Shown: positions 16,102 to 25,046, counted from the stretch's first letter. The stretch: 64,000 bases of DNA from an uncultured Clostridia bacterium (GCA_934254815.1 CAKQME010000013.1:9890-73889); one strand, 5' to 3'. Translations and numbers: made by a program. The notes: generated by a model not told the origin, from the sequence alone.

Positions 16102-17412
16102 ATGAAAAAAATAATTTCTATATTTTTGGCAGGTTTAATTATGATGGCAACTTCATGCGGCGGCAAAACGCCCGAAAGCGTTTCGCAAAGCGAAGTGGAA
16201 AATAAAGAATTCGTGTATAACTACGGGTTCGAAGAATCCGTAAGACCGTTCTGGCAGTCGGACGTTATTTATAACGAGCCTGTATTGTTGCTCGATTCCG
16301 GCGACGGAAAAGCGGCAAACGGCAAACTTATGTGCGACGTAGAGGAAATTTATTCCGTAAGAGATTACTCGCAGAAAAAAGAATGGAAAAAAGGCGTCGA
16401 CTGGGATTTCGTAGACGGTAAAATCGTTCGCGTAGGCGATTCGAATATTCCGTATTTTACGACCGAAAATATGCATGGCAGAGATTTGTATCGCAGAAGC
16501 TACGGCGATAACGGCGAGATAATAAAAACTCCGTTCGGTGCAGAAACCCCGTGGTTTCAGACCGTTTCCGGCGAAGATACCGTTATCTATACCGAAACGC
16601 CGCTTATTTTCGAATATCAGATATTCGTGACGTACCGTTATAAAAAAGGCGCGTATCAAGGTCCCGTACAGCAGTATCTGGGCGACGGTTTACCGCTGCT
16701 CGAAAATAAAATCCGCAAGGGCGAAAAAATCAAAATGCTACTTTTGGGCGATAGCTTATCTTGTGGGGGAAGTTCGTCTTCTAATCTCAAATGCGAACCT
16801 TATTTAAAAAATTGGTACGAACTTTTTGCCGATGCGGTTTCCGCCGCTTCGGGAGCGGAAGCTACAATGAATAATTCGTATAGCGTCGGCGGGCAAATTT
16901 CCGACTGGTCGCTTTCTTCAAGCGGCGAAAGACTCGGAAATATCGACCTTAACAAGGCTCAGGCGGCTGTACTCAAAGAAGACCCCGATCTTGTGCTTAT
17001 CGGTTGGGGTATGAATGACGGAACGTGGCACGAAAAAAGCGAAACGCTTGCCGAAAACGTACTTAAGATAATAGATTCTATTACTTATGTCGCTAAGCGT
17101 AAAATAGAATTTCTCGTTATAGGCACTTGTATGCCGAATAATAACGGAGCGTGTTATGTTCTCGAAAACGGAATCAGAAAACCGCTTTATAATTTTCAAC
17201 CGCTGTACGGAAAATCGCTTTCCGCCGCGCTTAAAGGCGTAGAATCTACTATTTTTGTAGATATGGGCGAGTTGCACCGTTACGCTATCGATAATAAAAA
17301 ATATGAGGATATGACCGTAAACGACGTAAATCACCCCAACGACTTCGTGGTTCGTATGTACGCAATGAATCTCGCTTCGTCGGTGATACGCGATTTCGGC
17401 AAACAAAAATAA
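16102..17412 (+). CDS. SGNH/GDSL-hydrolase lipoprotein (esterase 1)
   Basis: A 436-residue predicted lipoprotein (lipobox MATSC, residues 15-19). After an N-terminal region of about 200 residues comes an SGNH hydrolase domain. The nucleophile Ser is in LLLGDSLSCGGSSSS, the Asn of block III in IGWGMNDGTWHE, and the Asp/His pair in VNDVNHPNDFVVRMY. Such enzymes remove acetyl or other acyl groups from sugars at the cell surface. It is a paralogue of the product at 18607, sharing both the N-terminal region and the active-site context. The ribosome site is poor, and the start follows a GC-rich hairpin. The natural ester is unknown. Confidence 0.85.
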   Translation: MKKIISIFLAGLIMMATSCGGKTPESVSQSEVENKEFVYNYGFEESVRPFWQSDVIYNEPVLLLDSGDGKAANGKLMCDVEEIYSVRDYSQKKEWKKGVDWDFVDGKIVRVGDSNIPYFTTENMHGRDLYRRSYGDNGEIIKTPFGAETPWFQTVSGEDTVIYTETPLIFEYQIFVTYRYKKGAYQGPVQQYLGDGLPLLENKIRKGEKIKMLLLGDSLSCGGSSSSNLKCEPYLKNWYELFADAVSAASGAEATMNNSYSVGGQISDWSLSSSGERLGNIDLNKAQAAVLKEDPDLVLIGWGMNDGTWHEKSETLAENVLKIIDSITYVAKRKIEFLVIGTCMPNNNGACYVLENGIRKPLYNFQPLYGKSLSAALKGVESTIFVDMGELHRYAIDNKKYEDMTVNDVNHPNDFVVRMYAMNLASSVIRDFGKQK

Positions 17413-17413
17413 T

Positions 17414-18610
17414 ATGAAAAAAGCCATAAACATAGGCTTGGCGACGGTTTTTGCCGTTGCGGCGGCTTCTTGTTCCTCAAAACCGACCGAGAGTCAAAAC
17501 GTTCGCGAATATCCGTCCGAAATCGTCGGAGAAGATTTGTTCGACGACGGACTTGTAAAGTATTGCGGCAGATATTACGAAGACGGCGGCTCGGCATGGT
17601 TCGGTTTGTCGGGCGCGGGTTTTGAGGTAAGTTTCGAGGGATCGTCGCTCACCGCGGTACTTAAAGGAACGTGGCAGAACGAAGTTGTCGGGCAGGGAAC
17701 GCAGGTACCGTTTATCGGAGTGTTCGTCGACGGTGAAACAGATCCGCAGAAAGCCGAAAAAATCGAAGTTTATATGAAAGAAGATACGTCTTATACGCTG
17801 GTAGATAATCTGCCTTACGGAAGAAATAGCGTAAAGGTGCTTAAACTTACCGAAACTTCGTGTAATAAGCTTGCTCTTACGAAATTTACTACCGACGGCA
17901 AGTTTGCCGCCGCACCCGAAAAAGCCGCAATTTCTATAGAGTTTTACGGTGATTCGGTAACATGCGGCTACGGGGTTGATTTCGATACTCAAACGACTTT
18001 TTCTACCGATTCCGAAAATGCGACCAAAACTTACGCATATCTTACGGCTGTAAGTTTCGGCGCCGATTTCTCGTTAATTTCGGCAAGCGGTTGGGGCGTG
18101 AAACGCGGACTGGGTGAAGATTCGGCTGTACCCGACTGGTTCGATAAAGCGGACATACGGTCTGATAAACCGTGGGATAACGCCGCGCATAAACCGGATA
18201 TCGTAGTTATCAACTTAGGTGCGAACGACAATCAGTATATTCTCGGCAATGTCGGCGGAGGCGTTGACGAAACCAGTTCTCAATCCAGAATGAACGATTA
18301 TTTGTCGGCATATAAGGCGTTTATCCTTAAAATACTGTCCGTTTACGGCAGGTCTACGCCCGTATTCTGCTGTTACGGAACTATGGGCGAATCGAATATT
18401 TACGTTCCGCTTGAAAATATGTTGTACGACGATTTTCAGGATAGCGGTTATCCCTCTGTTTATCCGGTAAAATTATCGGACGGCAGTCTGAACGGCGAAA
18501 AAGCGTTGCATGGGCATCCCAACTATAAAACTCATTCCGATTCGGCGGAAATTTTTGTAAAGGCAATTACCGAAAACACTAAATTCAAAATAACAGGAGA
18601 GAATGTATGA
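17414..18610 (+). CDS. SGNH/GDSL-hydrolase lipoprotein, CE2-like acetyl esterase (esterase 2)
   Basis: A 398-residue predicted lipoprotein (signal ending in AAASC). It has the two-domain plan of carbohydrate esterase family 2: an N-terminal jelly-roll (about residues 40-150, with YEDGGSAWFGLSGAGFEVSF) and an SGNH domain with nucleophile in EFYGDSVTCGYGVD, Asn in VINLGANDNQ, and His in HGHPNYKTHSDSAE. CE2 enzymes remove acetyl groups from xylan, mannan or other polysaccharides. It starts 1 base after esterase 1 and its stop overlaps the start of esterase 3, so the three esterases form one translation block. It differs from esterases 1 and 3, which resemble each other more. Confidence 0.85.
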   Translation: MKKAINIGLATVFAVAAASCSSKPTESQNVREYPSEIVGEDLFDDGLVKYCGRYYEDGGSAWFGLSGAGFEVSFEGSSLTAVLKGTWQNEVVGQGTQVPFIGVFVDGETDPQKAEKIEVYMKEDTSYTLVDNLPYGRNSVKVLKLTETSCNKLALTKFTTDGKFAAAPEKAAISIEFYGDSVTCGYGVDFDTQTTFSTDSENATKTYAYLTAVSFGADFSLISASGWGVKRGLGEDSAVPDWFDKADIRSDKPWDNAAHKPDIVVINLGANDNQYILGNVGGGVDETSSQSRMNDYLSAYKAFILKILSVYGRSTPVFCCYGTMGESNIYVPLENMLYDDFQDSGYPSVYPVKLSDGSLNGEKALHGHPNYKTHSDSAEIFVKAITENTKFKITGENV

Positions 18611-19773
18611 AGAAAAGAATAGCCGCGTTACTTGCGGCGACTATAGCGGGTATAACTTGTCTCGGAGCGTGTTCGGGCGGGAAAAACGAAAGCACCGCGT
18701 CGGGCGGAACAAATCTGACCGCGCCCGAAGTGTATAAACCCGTTTGGCTCGGAGATACGGTTTACGAAGAATCGCTTGTTATCGTCGAAGACGAAAACGG
18801 GGTAAAATCGGGTAAACTTTTGTACGAACCTACGGAGATTATAAGGGTCAACGACTACACGCTTCAAAAAACGTACGATAAATCGGAATATCGAGTAGAC
18901 GGTAAAAATTTTATCGCTACCGAAAGTTCCACTATGCCTTATTTCACTTACGACCAGTATTATAACGCCGATGTTTCCGAACTTCTCGGTATTCAGACGA
19001 TGAACGGAAGCGAACAGGGCAAGAAAATACTGTTTACCGAAAGCGCGGGTCTTATAAAATATCACGTTAATGTGACGTATAGACATTCCGATAAATGGCA
19101 GGGGAAAGTCAACGTTTCCCAAGCCGATAAACTTCCGAATACAGTTAAAAAACTTACCGAAGACAAAGCCCTTACCATGTTTATGACGGGCGACAGTATA
19201 GCTGCGGGTTGCAACTCTTCCGCGCTTTTCAATATCGAACCTTTCAGACCGTCTTTCGGTACGGGTTTTGCGCTCGAACTCGAAGATCAGTTTAAAGCTC
19301 AGGTAGATTTCACAAACGGAGCGGTCGGCGGGTGGACCAGCCAGAACGGTAGCGACCATATCGACGAACAGATGGGTGAAGATTACGCTCCCGATCTCGC
19401 GATAATAGCGTTTGGTATGAACGACGGTTCGTTCAGGGTGTCCAATTCGGTATTTGAAGGTAATATCCGCGATATTATGGAGAGAATACGCAAAAATTCT
19501 CCGAAATGCGAGTTTATTCTTATAGCGACCATACTCGGCAACCCGGAATGGGGCGGAGTAGGCACGCAGGATAAATATCTTGAAGTTTTAGAGGCGATTG
19601 CCGCCGACACTACGGGGTGCGCCGTACTCGATATGACTAACTTTACGGCTGAACTTTATAAACATAAACGCGGAATGGATATGCTTGCAAATAACGTAAA
19701 CCACCCCAGCGATTTTCTTCAGAGATGTTATATCTCTCAACTTATGACCGTTGTCTGCGATTCCTATAAGTAA
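18607..19773 (+). CDS. SGNH/GDSL-hydrolase lipoprotein (esterase 3)
   Basis: A 388-residue predicted lipoprotein (signal ending in CLGAC). It has the same plan as esterase 1: an N-terminal region containing VYEESLVIVEDENG and SSTMPYFTYDQYYN, then the SGNH domain with MFMTGDSIAAGCNSS, IIAFGMNDGSF and NNVNHPSDFLQRCY. It probably deacylates a decorated glycan or oligosaccharide outside the cell before import. AGGAGA precedes the start, and the start codon overlaps the stop of the previous gene by 4 bases. The next gene follows after 1 base. Confidence 0.85.
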   Translation: MKKRIAALLAATIAGITCLGACSGGKNESTASGGTNLTAPEVYKPVWLGDTVYEESLVIVEDENGVKSGKLLYEPTEIIRVNDYTLQKTYDKSEYRVDGKNFIATESSTMPYFTYDQYYNADVSELLGIQTMNGSEQGKKILFTESAGLIKYHVNVTYRHSDKWQGKVNVSQADKLPNTVKKLTEDKALTMFMTGDSIAAGCNSSALFNIEPFRPSFGTGFALELEDQFKAQVDFTNGAVGGWTSQNGSDHIDEQMGEDYAPDLAIIAFGMNDGSFRVSNSVFEGNIRDIMERIRKNSPKCEFILIATILGNPEWGGVGTQDKYLEVLEAIAADTTGCAVLDMTNFTAELYKHKRGMDMLANNVNHPSDFLQRCYISQLMTVVCDSYK

Positions 19774-19774
19774 T

Positions 19775-22693
19775 ATGATAAAAGCAATAATATTCGACCT
19801 TGACGGAGTTCTGCTTTCTACCGACGAATATCATTATCGGGCATGGAAAACGATTGCCGATGCCGAAAATATAGAATTTGACAGAACCGTAAACGATAGG
19901 TTGCGCGGCGTTTCGAGAATGCAAAGTTTAGAAATAATTCTCGAAAAAGCCGAAAAAAACTACGCCGAAGACGAAAAAATACGTCTTGCCGAAAAGAAAA
20001 ACGAAATATACAGAAAAATGCTTGCGGAACTTTCGCCGTCTGCGGTCTCCGAAGAGGTCAGAAGTTCGCTTCGTAAACTTAAGGAACGCGGATATCGCAT
20101 AGCGATAGGGTCTTCCAGTAAAAACGCGAAGTTTATCCTTGAAAAAGTTGAGCTTATCGACGAGTTTGACGCGATTTCCGACGGAAACTGTATTACAAAG
20201 AGTAAACCCGACCCGGAAGTGTTTGTCGTTGCGGCAAAAAAGCTCGGTTTGGATAATGCCGAATGTATCGTAGTCGAAGACTCTGTAGCGGGCATCGAAG
20301 CTGCCGAAGTCGGCGGTTTTTCTTCCGTTGCTATAGGCGATGCTGCGGAGCATTCCGACGCGGATTACAGAATAACTTCTTTTTCGCAATTGCTCGATAT
20401 CTGCGGCGGAAACGACGAGTGGCGCGATATTTACGCGTTTGACACGCCGTCTGCCGATTTTGCCGGTATAGCGGCGGCGCTTCCGTTCGGTAACGGTTAT
20501 ATGGGCGCGCAGGTTGAAGACAATCTTGTTTTCGAAAGCATAACGCTCAACGAAAGTACGTTGTTTACGGGCGCGCCGTATGAAAACCATATCGACGGAG
20601 CCTATAAAAAGCTGGGCGAACTGAGGAAGAGAACGCTTGCGGGCGAACCGTGCGACGTGGAGTGGGGAGCAAACTTCGTCGGTATGTTCGGCGGACAGAT
20701 ATTCGAACCCGCAGGCACTATAATCGTTCATACAGACGTTCTGAAAGGCGCAAGCAATTATCGTAAACAAATCGATATGCGTCGCGGTATACTCACAACG
20801 ACATTCGAAGAAGACGGAGTATTTTTCAAAAAAACTTATTTTGCGAGCTATCCGCGTAACGTAATGGTTTTAAGCTATAAAAACGACGGAAAACGCAATT
20901 ACACTTTCGAATACCTTTCGAAAACCGACGGAAACTGTTCTTTCCCCGAAAATGACGAAATGGTTTTCATCGGCAAGGCAAACGGTTGTAAGGGAGTAGA
21001 CGGAACGATTCGTTACGTTGTGGCTTATAAAATCGATACTGACGGTAAGATCGATATAGTGCGTAATAAAACGCAGGTTATAGGTTCGTCTTATTGTAAC
21101 GTTTATATTTCCGTAAAAACCGATTACGTCGCGGGCGGAGGCAGACAGGACGGCTTTGTTAAACTTGCCGAAAAGACAATAGAAAAGGCATGCGATGCAG
21201 GGCTTGAAAAACTTATTGCCGAGCATACGGCGGATTTTTCCGCCGAATACGGCAGAACGGGAATCAGGCTTGCCGAAAAATGCAGCGGTAAAACTATTAA
21301 TGCGCTTATGAAAGATTATAGGCGCGATAAGAGTAAAGAGTTAGTCGAAAAAATTTATAATTTCGATAAATACCTGATAATTTCATCTACGAGAAAAGGC
21401 AGCCAGCCTCCGACTTTGCAAGGTAAATGGAATGCAAGTTGTACGCCCCCGTGGGATGCGAAGTATACGGTAAACATCAATCTCGAAATGAATTATTGGA
21501 GCGTCGGCGCGTTGAATCTGTGCGAAAATGCCGAACCGCTTTTCGATAAAATAGACGAGCTTCTCGTTCACGGTAAAAAAACCGCGCGCGAATTGTACGG
21601 TATAGATCGCGGCGATTCGTGGGTTTTGCACCATAACACGGACTTATGGAACGTCTGTGGCGCAATTGACGGACCGTGGGGCTTGACTCCTGTTTGCGGA
21701 GCATGGCTCGTAAATACGGCTTATGATTTTTATCTTTATACTAAGGATGAAAAATATCTCGGGCGTATTTATAAAGCGTTGAAAGGCGCAACGGAATTTT
21801 TCACCGAATTTCTGATAGACTTTGAATATGACGGCAAAATATATAAAACGACATGCCCATCGACGTCGCCCGAAAGACCAAACGGTAAGCAGGGATATGT
21901 TTCATACGGAAGCACGCATGATTCGCAGATGATTCGTCAGTTGTTCGAAAATTATCTCGTTGCGGCTGAAATACTCGATACCGACGAATATCTGAAAAAT
22001 AAAGTCAAAAGAATAATGGCGCAACTTCCGCCTCCGGCGGCTGTATCCGGCGAGGGTGTGTTAAAAGAGTTTTTCTTTCACGACAATGACCGAGCCGACG
22101 ATACTCACAGACACTTGTCTCATCTGTACGGATTGCATCCCGGCAGAGTGATGCACGTCGCAGGTAATGAAGAATGGCTTAAAGCCACGGAGTACACTCT
22201 TGACAGAAGAAGCCTTGAGGGTGATTGGGCAGGTTGGGGCATAGTCTGGCGTATATATATGTATTCCAGACTTCATTGCGCCGATAAATCGCTTAAAATG
22301 GTTGATTTGTTGCTCGACGCGTCTAACGGATTGTTGTTGCCAAACGGATTTGCCGCCCATCCATATGAATGCGGTAAAATATTTCAGTACGACGCGAACG
22401 CGGGTTTCCCCGGTGCGCTTACGGAGATGTTTGTGTCATGTCCTAAAAATATAATATATTTGTTAGGGGCTTTACCCGACAGATTTAAATCGGGCGCAAT
22501 ATACGGCATAAGAACTTACGGCGCGTTCGTGGTCGAAAGATTGGAATTCGAAAACGGTGAAATTACCGATTGTGTGATATCGAGCGAAGCGGGCGGAAAA
22601 TTACGGGTTTCCGTCGGCGGTGAGATATTCGAGCGTCTGACGTGTGCCGGCGAGCGTTTTTCGGTTACGAACAGAGGTATTGAAAAAATTTAA
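19775..22693 (+). CDS. Fusion protein: beta-phosphoglucomutase (HAD) + GH95 glycosidase
   Basis: A single 972-residue frame encodes two enzymes. Residues 1-208 are a HAD-type beta-phosphoglucomutase: nucleophile and acid/base in FDLDGVLLS (Asp8, Asp10), GSSSKN, KPDPEVF and VVEDSVAGIEAA. Residues about 217-972 match GH95 (alpha-L-fucosidase/alpha-L-galactosidase): PFGNGYMGAQV, TPPWDAKYTVNINLEMNYW (Asn567, Asn569), HHNTD, STSPE (Glu700), HRHLSHLYGLHPG and FQYDANAG (Asp873). These are the family's catalytic positions, so both halves look active. There is no signal peptide, so it acts in the cytoplasm. The mutase half would convert the beta-glucose-1-phosphate made by the GH65 enzyme of the same operon. 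The ATG at 19775 is the start; the open frame runs back to a TTG inside esterase 3. Confidence 0.88.
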   Translation: MIKAIIFDLDGVLLSTDEYHYRAWKTIADAENIEFDRTVNDRLRGVSRMQSLEIILEKAEKNYAEDEKIRLAEKKNEIYRKMLAELSPSAVSEEVRSSLRKLKERGYRIAIGSSSKNAKFILEKVELIDEFDAISDGNCITKSKPDPEVFVVAAKKLGLDNAECIVVEDSVAGIEAAEVGGFSSVAIGDAAEHSDADYRITSFSQLLDICGGNDEWRDIYAFDTPSADFAGIAAALPFGNGYMGAQVEDNLVFESITLNESTLFTGAPYENHIDGAYKKLGELRKRTLAGEPCDVEWGANFVGMFGGQIFEPAGTIIVHTDVLKGASNYRKQIDMRRGILTTTFEEDGVFFKKTYFASYPRNVMVLSYKNDGKRNYTFEYLSKTDGNCSFPENDEMVFIGKANGCKGVDGTIRYVVAYKIDTDGKIDIVRNKTQVIGSSYCNVYISVKTDYVAGGGRQDGFVKLAEKTIEKACDAGLEKLIAEHTADFSAEYGRTGIRLAEKCSGKTINALMKDYRRDKSKELVEKIYNFDKYLIISSTRKGSQPPTLQGKWNASCTPPWDAKYTVNINLEMNYWSVGALNLCENAEPLFDKIDELLVHGKKTARELYGIDRGDSWVLHHNTDLWNVCGAIDGPWGLTPVCGAWLVNTAYDFYLYTKDEKYLGRIYKALKGATEFFTEFLIDFEYDGKIYKTTCPSTSPERPNGKQGYVSYGSTHDSQMIRQLFENYLVAAEILDTDEYLKNKVKRIMAQLPPPAAVSGEGVLKEFFFHDNDRADDTHRHLSHLYGLHPGRVMHVAGNEEWLKATEYTLDRRSLEGDWAGWGIVWRIYMYSRLHCADKSLKMVDLLLDASNGLLLPNGFAAHPYECGKIFQYDANAGFPGALTEMFVSCPKNIIYLLGALPDRFKSGAIYGIRTYGAFVVERLEFENGEITDCVISSEAGGKLRVSVGGEIFERLTCAGERFSVTNRGIEKI

Positions 22694-22700
22694 TAAAAAA

Positions 22701-22736
22701 ACAAAAGTTCCAAGGTATTAACCTTGGAACTTTTGT
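22701..22736. terminator. Bidirectional terminator: end of glycan operon and of tRNA-Ala(CGC)
   Basis: A 16-bp perfect stem (ACAAAAGTTCCAAGGT with its complement) has a 4-base ATTA loop. A run of A's at 22694-22700 gives a strong T-tail for the minus strand. On the plus strand the T's lie in the stem. It separates the operon end at 22693 from the converging tRNA gene. Confidence 0.85.
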
Positions 22737-22739
22737 CTT

Positions 22740-22815
22740 TGGTGGAGATAAAGGGACTCGAACCCTCGGCCTATGCGTTGCGAACGCATCGCTCTACCAA
22801 CTGAGCCATATCCCC
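22740..22815 (-). tRNA. tRNA-Ala, anticodon CGC
   Basis: A full cloverleaf is seen on the minus strand: acceptor GGGGATA/TATCTCC with one G-T pair, D-loop with GG, anticodon stem ATGCG/CGCAT with loop TTCGCAA (anticodon CGC), T-loop TTCGAGT, discriminator A and an encoded CCA. Confidence 0.95.
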
Positions 22816-22855
22816 GAATCAAACGATTTCATAATCACTTTTGCTTAGCTTATAC

Positions 22856-22884
22856 ATTATAGCACGTTATTTCTTTTTTTGCAA
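22856..22884 (-). promoter_or_regulatory. tRNA-Ala(CGC) promoter
   Basis: On the minus strand TTGCAA (22879-22884) and TATAAT (22856-22861) are 17 bases apart, with TGC making an extended -10. The tRNA begins about 40 bases downstream. The rest of 22885-23043 holds no gene that I can support. Confidence 0.7.
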
Positions 22885-23043
22885 CCGATTTTTCGGTTCG
22901 TTTTTAAAAATTTTAACTTATTTTTTAAAGCTGATGTTCAATACGGGTGGTTATTCAATGCTAACTCCTACCGGGCTGTCGGAATATATTCAATTTGATA
23001 ATACGCTATATATAAATAATATTTTATTTAACCTTTTAAGCGG

Positions 23044-23072
23044 TTGATTTATTTTTTTTGAAATGATATAAT
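23044..23072 (+). promoter_or_regulatory. Promoter of the rex redox operon
   Basis: TTGATT (23044-23049), a 17-base spacer, and consensus TATAAT (23067-23072) with TG at 23064-23065 as extended -10. The leader of about 60 bases contains the inverted repeat ACTTATT-TG-AATAAGT (23098-23113), which could be an operator. It does not match the Rex consensus. Confidence 0.7.
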
Positions 23073-23141
23073 TATATCGATAATAATGTCACGATATACT
23101 TATTTGAATAAGTTGTCGTCGGGGAAATGAGGTTTTAGCGT

Positions 23142-23759
23142 ATGTGCGAGAAGAAAATTCCGAAATCCGTCAAGGCGAGATTGCCGATATATCTTCACTA
23201 TCTTAAAGCGATTTTGCAAGAGGGAAAAACGACCATATCTTCCGCCGCCATTGCCGAAGCGTTAGGGCTTGGCGAGGTGCAGGTAAGGAAAGATCTTGCC
23301 CTTGTAAGCGGCGCGGGTAAACCTAAAATAGGTTATTATGTCGACGAGCTTACCGAACACGTCGAAAACGCGCTCGGCAGCGGGTCTGTTACCAATGCGG
23401 TGATAGTCGGCGCAGGAAAGCTCGGTAAAGCTCTTTTGTGTTATGACGGTTTTGCCGAATTCGGTCTTGAATTGCTTGCGGCGTTTGATAAAGACGATAG
23501 TAAGGTCGGAAAAGTAAACGATAAGAAATTCGTATATCCTTTAACCGAAATAAAAGAATTTTGTAAAACTCATGACGTAAAAATAGGCGTGATAACGGTT
23601 CCGGAAAAAGCGGCTGAAGAAGTTGCCGACATTCTTGTTGATTGCGGGGTCGAGGCAATTTGGAATTTTGCCCCCGTAAGGTTGAAAGTGCAGAACGGAA
23701 TAAAGATAAAAAACGAGAACATGGCGGCGTCTTTAGCCGTTCTGTCCGCGGATATATAA
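23142..23759 (+). CDS. rex: Redox-sensing transcriptional repressor Rex
   Basis: The 205-residue protein has an N-terminal winged helix (RLPIYLHYLKAIL, then SSAAIAEALGLGEVQVRKDL) and a Rossmann NAD(H)-binding domain with VIVGAGKLGKALL. Rex binds operators when NAD+ is high and leaves them when NADH rises, which turns on fermentation and respiratory genes. As first gene of a 14-gene operon for malate, fumarate and succinate formation and hydrogen metabolism, it probably regulates its own operon. No perfect Rex site (TTGTTAA-N4-TTAACAA type) was found upstream, so direct autoregulation is not shown. Confidence 0.95.
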   Translation: MCEKKIPKSVKARLPIYLHYLKAILQEGKTTISSAAIAEALGLGEVQVRKDLALVSGAGKPKIGYYVDELTEHVENALGSGSVTNAVIVGAGKLGKALLCYDGFAEFGLELLAAFDKDDSKVGKVNDKKFVYPLTEIKEFCKTHDVKIGVITVPEKAAEEVADILVDCGVEAIWNFAPVRLKVQNGIKIKNENMAASLAVLSADI

Positions 23760-23778
23760 TATACGGATAAAAAATTGA

Positions 23779-24027
23779 ATGAAAGTAACGATTTGTATGG
23801 GCAGCGCGTGTTTTCTGAAAGGCTCTAAAAAGATAGCCGACGCGCTTATAGAGTATATCGAGAAATACGATTTAAAAGAAAAGGTCGATTTATGCGGCGC
23901 GTTTTGCATGGGGCGTTGCAGAGACGGGGTCAACGTCGAGGTTGACGGGGAAATATTTTCCGTAAGTCCCGAAACGACGGACAAGTTTTTTAAAGAGCGT
24001 ATTCTTGCTAAACTCGGAATAAATTGA
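23779..24027 (+). CDS. NuoE-like thioredoxin-fold [2Fe-2S] protein (copy 1)
   Basis: An 82-residue protein equal to the C-terminal [2Fe-2S] domain of NuoE/HndA. Four cysteines are in the right places: CMGSAC, then CGAFCMGRC. NuoE domains pass electrons between a NADH-oxidising flavoprotein and other iron-sulfur subunits, but no NuoF-like partner is in this operon. It is a paralogue of the product at 35573. The two lie at opposite ends of the operon, this one next to rex and the other next to the hydrogenase. The ribosome site is weak. Confidence 0.85.
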   Translation: MKVTICMGSACFLKGSKKIADALIEYIEKYDLKEKVDLCGAFCMGRCRDGVNVEVDGEIFSVSPETTDKFFKERILAKLGIN

Positions 24028-24075
24028 TTTACGGTAAAAACTTTTTTGGTGAAACAAAAGGAGGCAATATAAACT

Positions 24076-25026
24076 ATGAACAAAGTAACTATTATCGGAA
24101 GCGGAAGAGTAGGCTCGACTATCGCATACTCGCTCACTTGCAGAGGTCTGGCGGATGAGATCGTCATAATCGATATCGACGGCAATCGTGCGCTCGGTGA
24201 AGCGCTCGATATTCGTCAGGGTCTTTCTTATGATAGCGCGTGCCGTATTTATGCCGGCACATACGACGATGCGAAAGACTCCAACATCGTAATAATAACT
24301 TCCGGTATCGCGAGAAAGCCGGGTCAGTCTCGTCTCGAGCTTATAAAGACGAATATCGGTATTCAGGAAGCGATTATTCCCGAAATAACCAAAGCCGCGC
24401 CTGACGCCGTATATATTATGGTGTCCAACCCGGTCGATATTCTCACTTACTCGTTTTGCCGTCTTTCGGGTATTCCCGAAAACAGAATTATCGGTTCCGG
24501 CGCGATAATCGATACGGCGAGACTTCGTTCGAGAATTGCCGATTATTGCGGACTTGAAGTAGGAAATATTCACGCGTATATGTTCGGTGAACACGGAGAT
24601 TCCGGCTTTTCGCCATGGTCGATAGCGAGAATCGCTGGTATGCACGTTGAAGAATATCAGAAAGCTGTCGAAAGTTCCGAGCTTTTCACTACTCAGATAG
24701 ATATACCCGAAATCGAAAAGTACGTTCGCGAATCCGGCGCGAGAGTTATTTCGCGTAAAGGTTCAACTTTCTATGCGATTGCTTCTACCGTTTGCTATAT
24801 AGTTAAAGCTATTTATACAAACGCAAATACCGCGATGACGGTTTCCACTATGATGCACGGCGAGTACGGCGTGAGCGACGTTTGCTTAAGCACTCTTAAT
24901 ATAATCGGTCGTGACGGTGTTGTAGGTAAGATCAATCCTACGCTTACCGACGAAGAGGTTGCAAAACTTCACAACAGCGCAAACGTATTAAAGGAAATTA
25001 TTTCACAGATAGATTTCAAAAAATAA
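24076..25026 (+). CDS. mdh: Malate dehydrogenase of the lactate-dehydrogenase-like type
   Basis: A 316-residue NAD-dependent 2-hydroxyacid dehydrogenase with GSGRVGS near the N-terminus, VSNPVDILTY, and the active-site His in MFGEHGDSGF. The substrate-specificity loop reads GIARKPGQSRLEL. The residue equal to Gln102 of lactate dehydrogenase is Arg80, the Arg that defines oxaloacetate/malate specificity; Arg86 matches Arg109. I therefore call malate dehydrogenase rather than lactate dehydrogenase. Its neighbours, fumarase and fumarate reductase, support this: it would reduce oxaloacetate with NADH at the start of the route to succinate. AGGAGG lies 10 bases before the start. Confidence 0.82.
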   Translation: MNKVTIIGSGRVGSTIAYSLTCRGLADEIVIIDIDGNRALGEALDIRQGLSYDSACRIYAGTYDDAKDSNIVIITSGIARKPGQSRLELIKTNIGIQEAIIPEITKAAPDAVYIMVSNPVDILTYSFCRLSGIPENRIIGSGAIIDTARLRSRIADYCGLEVGNIHAYMFGEHGDSGFSPWSIARIAGMHVEEYQKAVESSELFTTQIDIPEIEKYVRESGARVISRKGSTFYAIASTVCYIVKAIYTNANTAMTVSTMMHGEYGVSDVCLSTLNIIGRDGVVGKINPTLTDEEVAKLHNSANVLKEIISQIDFKK

Positions 25027-25046
25027 TTTGAAAAGCGGAGCTGAAA

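Noticed and set aside
22841..23047. 68-codon open frame upstream of rex
   Set aside because: No ribosome site at the first start or the inner ATG at 22933, composition is AT-rich, and it overlaps the tRNA and rex promoters.
23098..23113. Inverted repeat ACTTATT-TG-AATAAGT as a Rex operator
   Set aside because: It lacks the TTGTGAA/TTGTTAA half sites of known Rex operators; it is kept only as a possible site in the promoter entry.
24076..25026. L-lactate dehydrogenase
   Set aside because: The specificity loop has Arg, not Gln, and the neighbours handle malate and fumarate.
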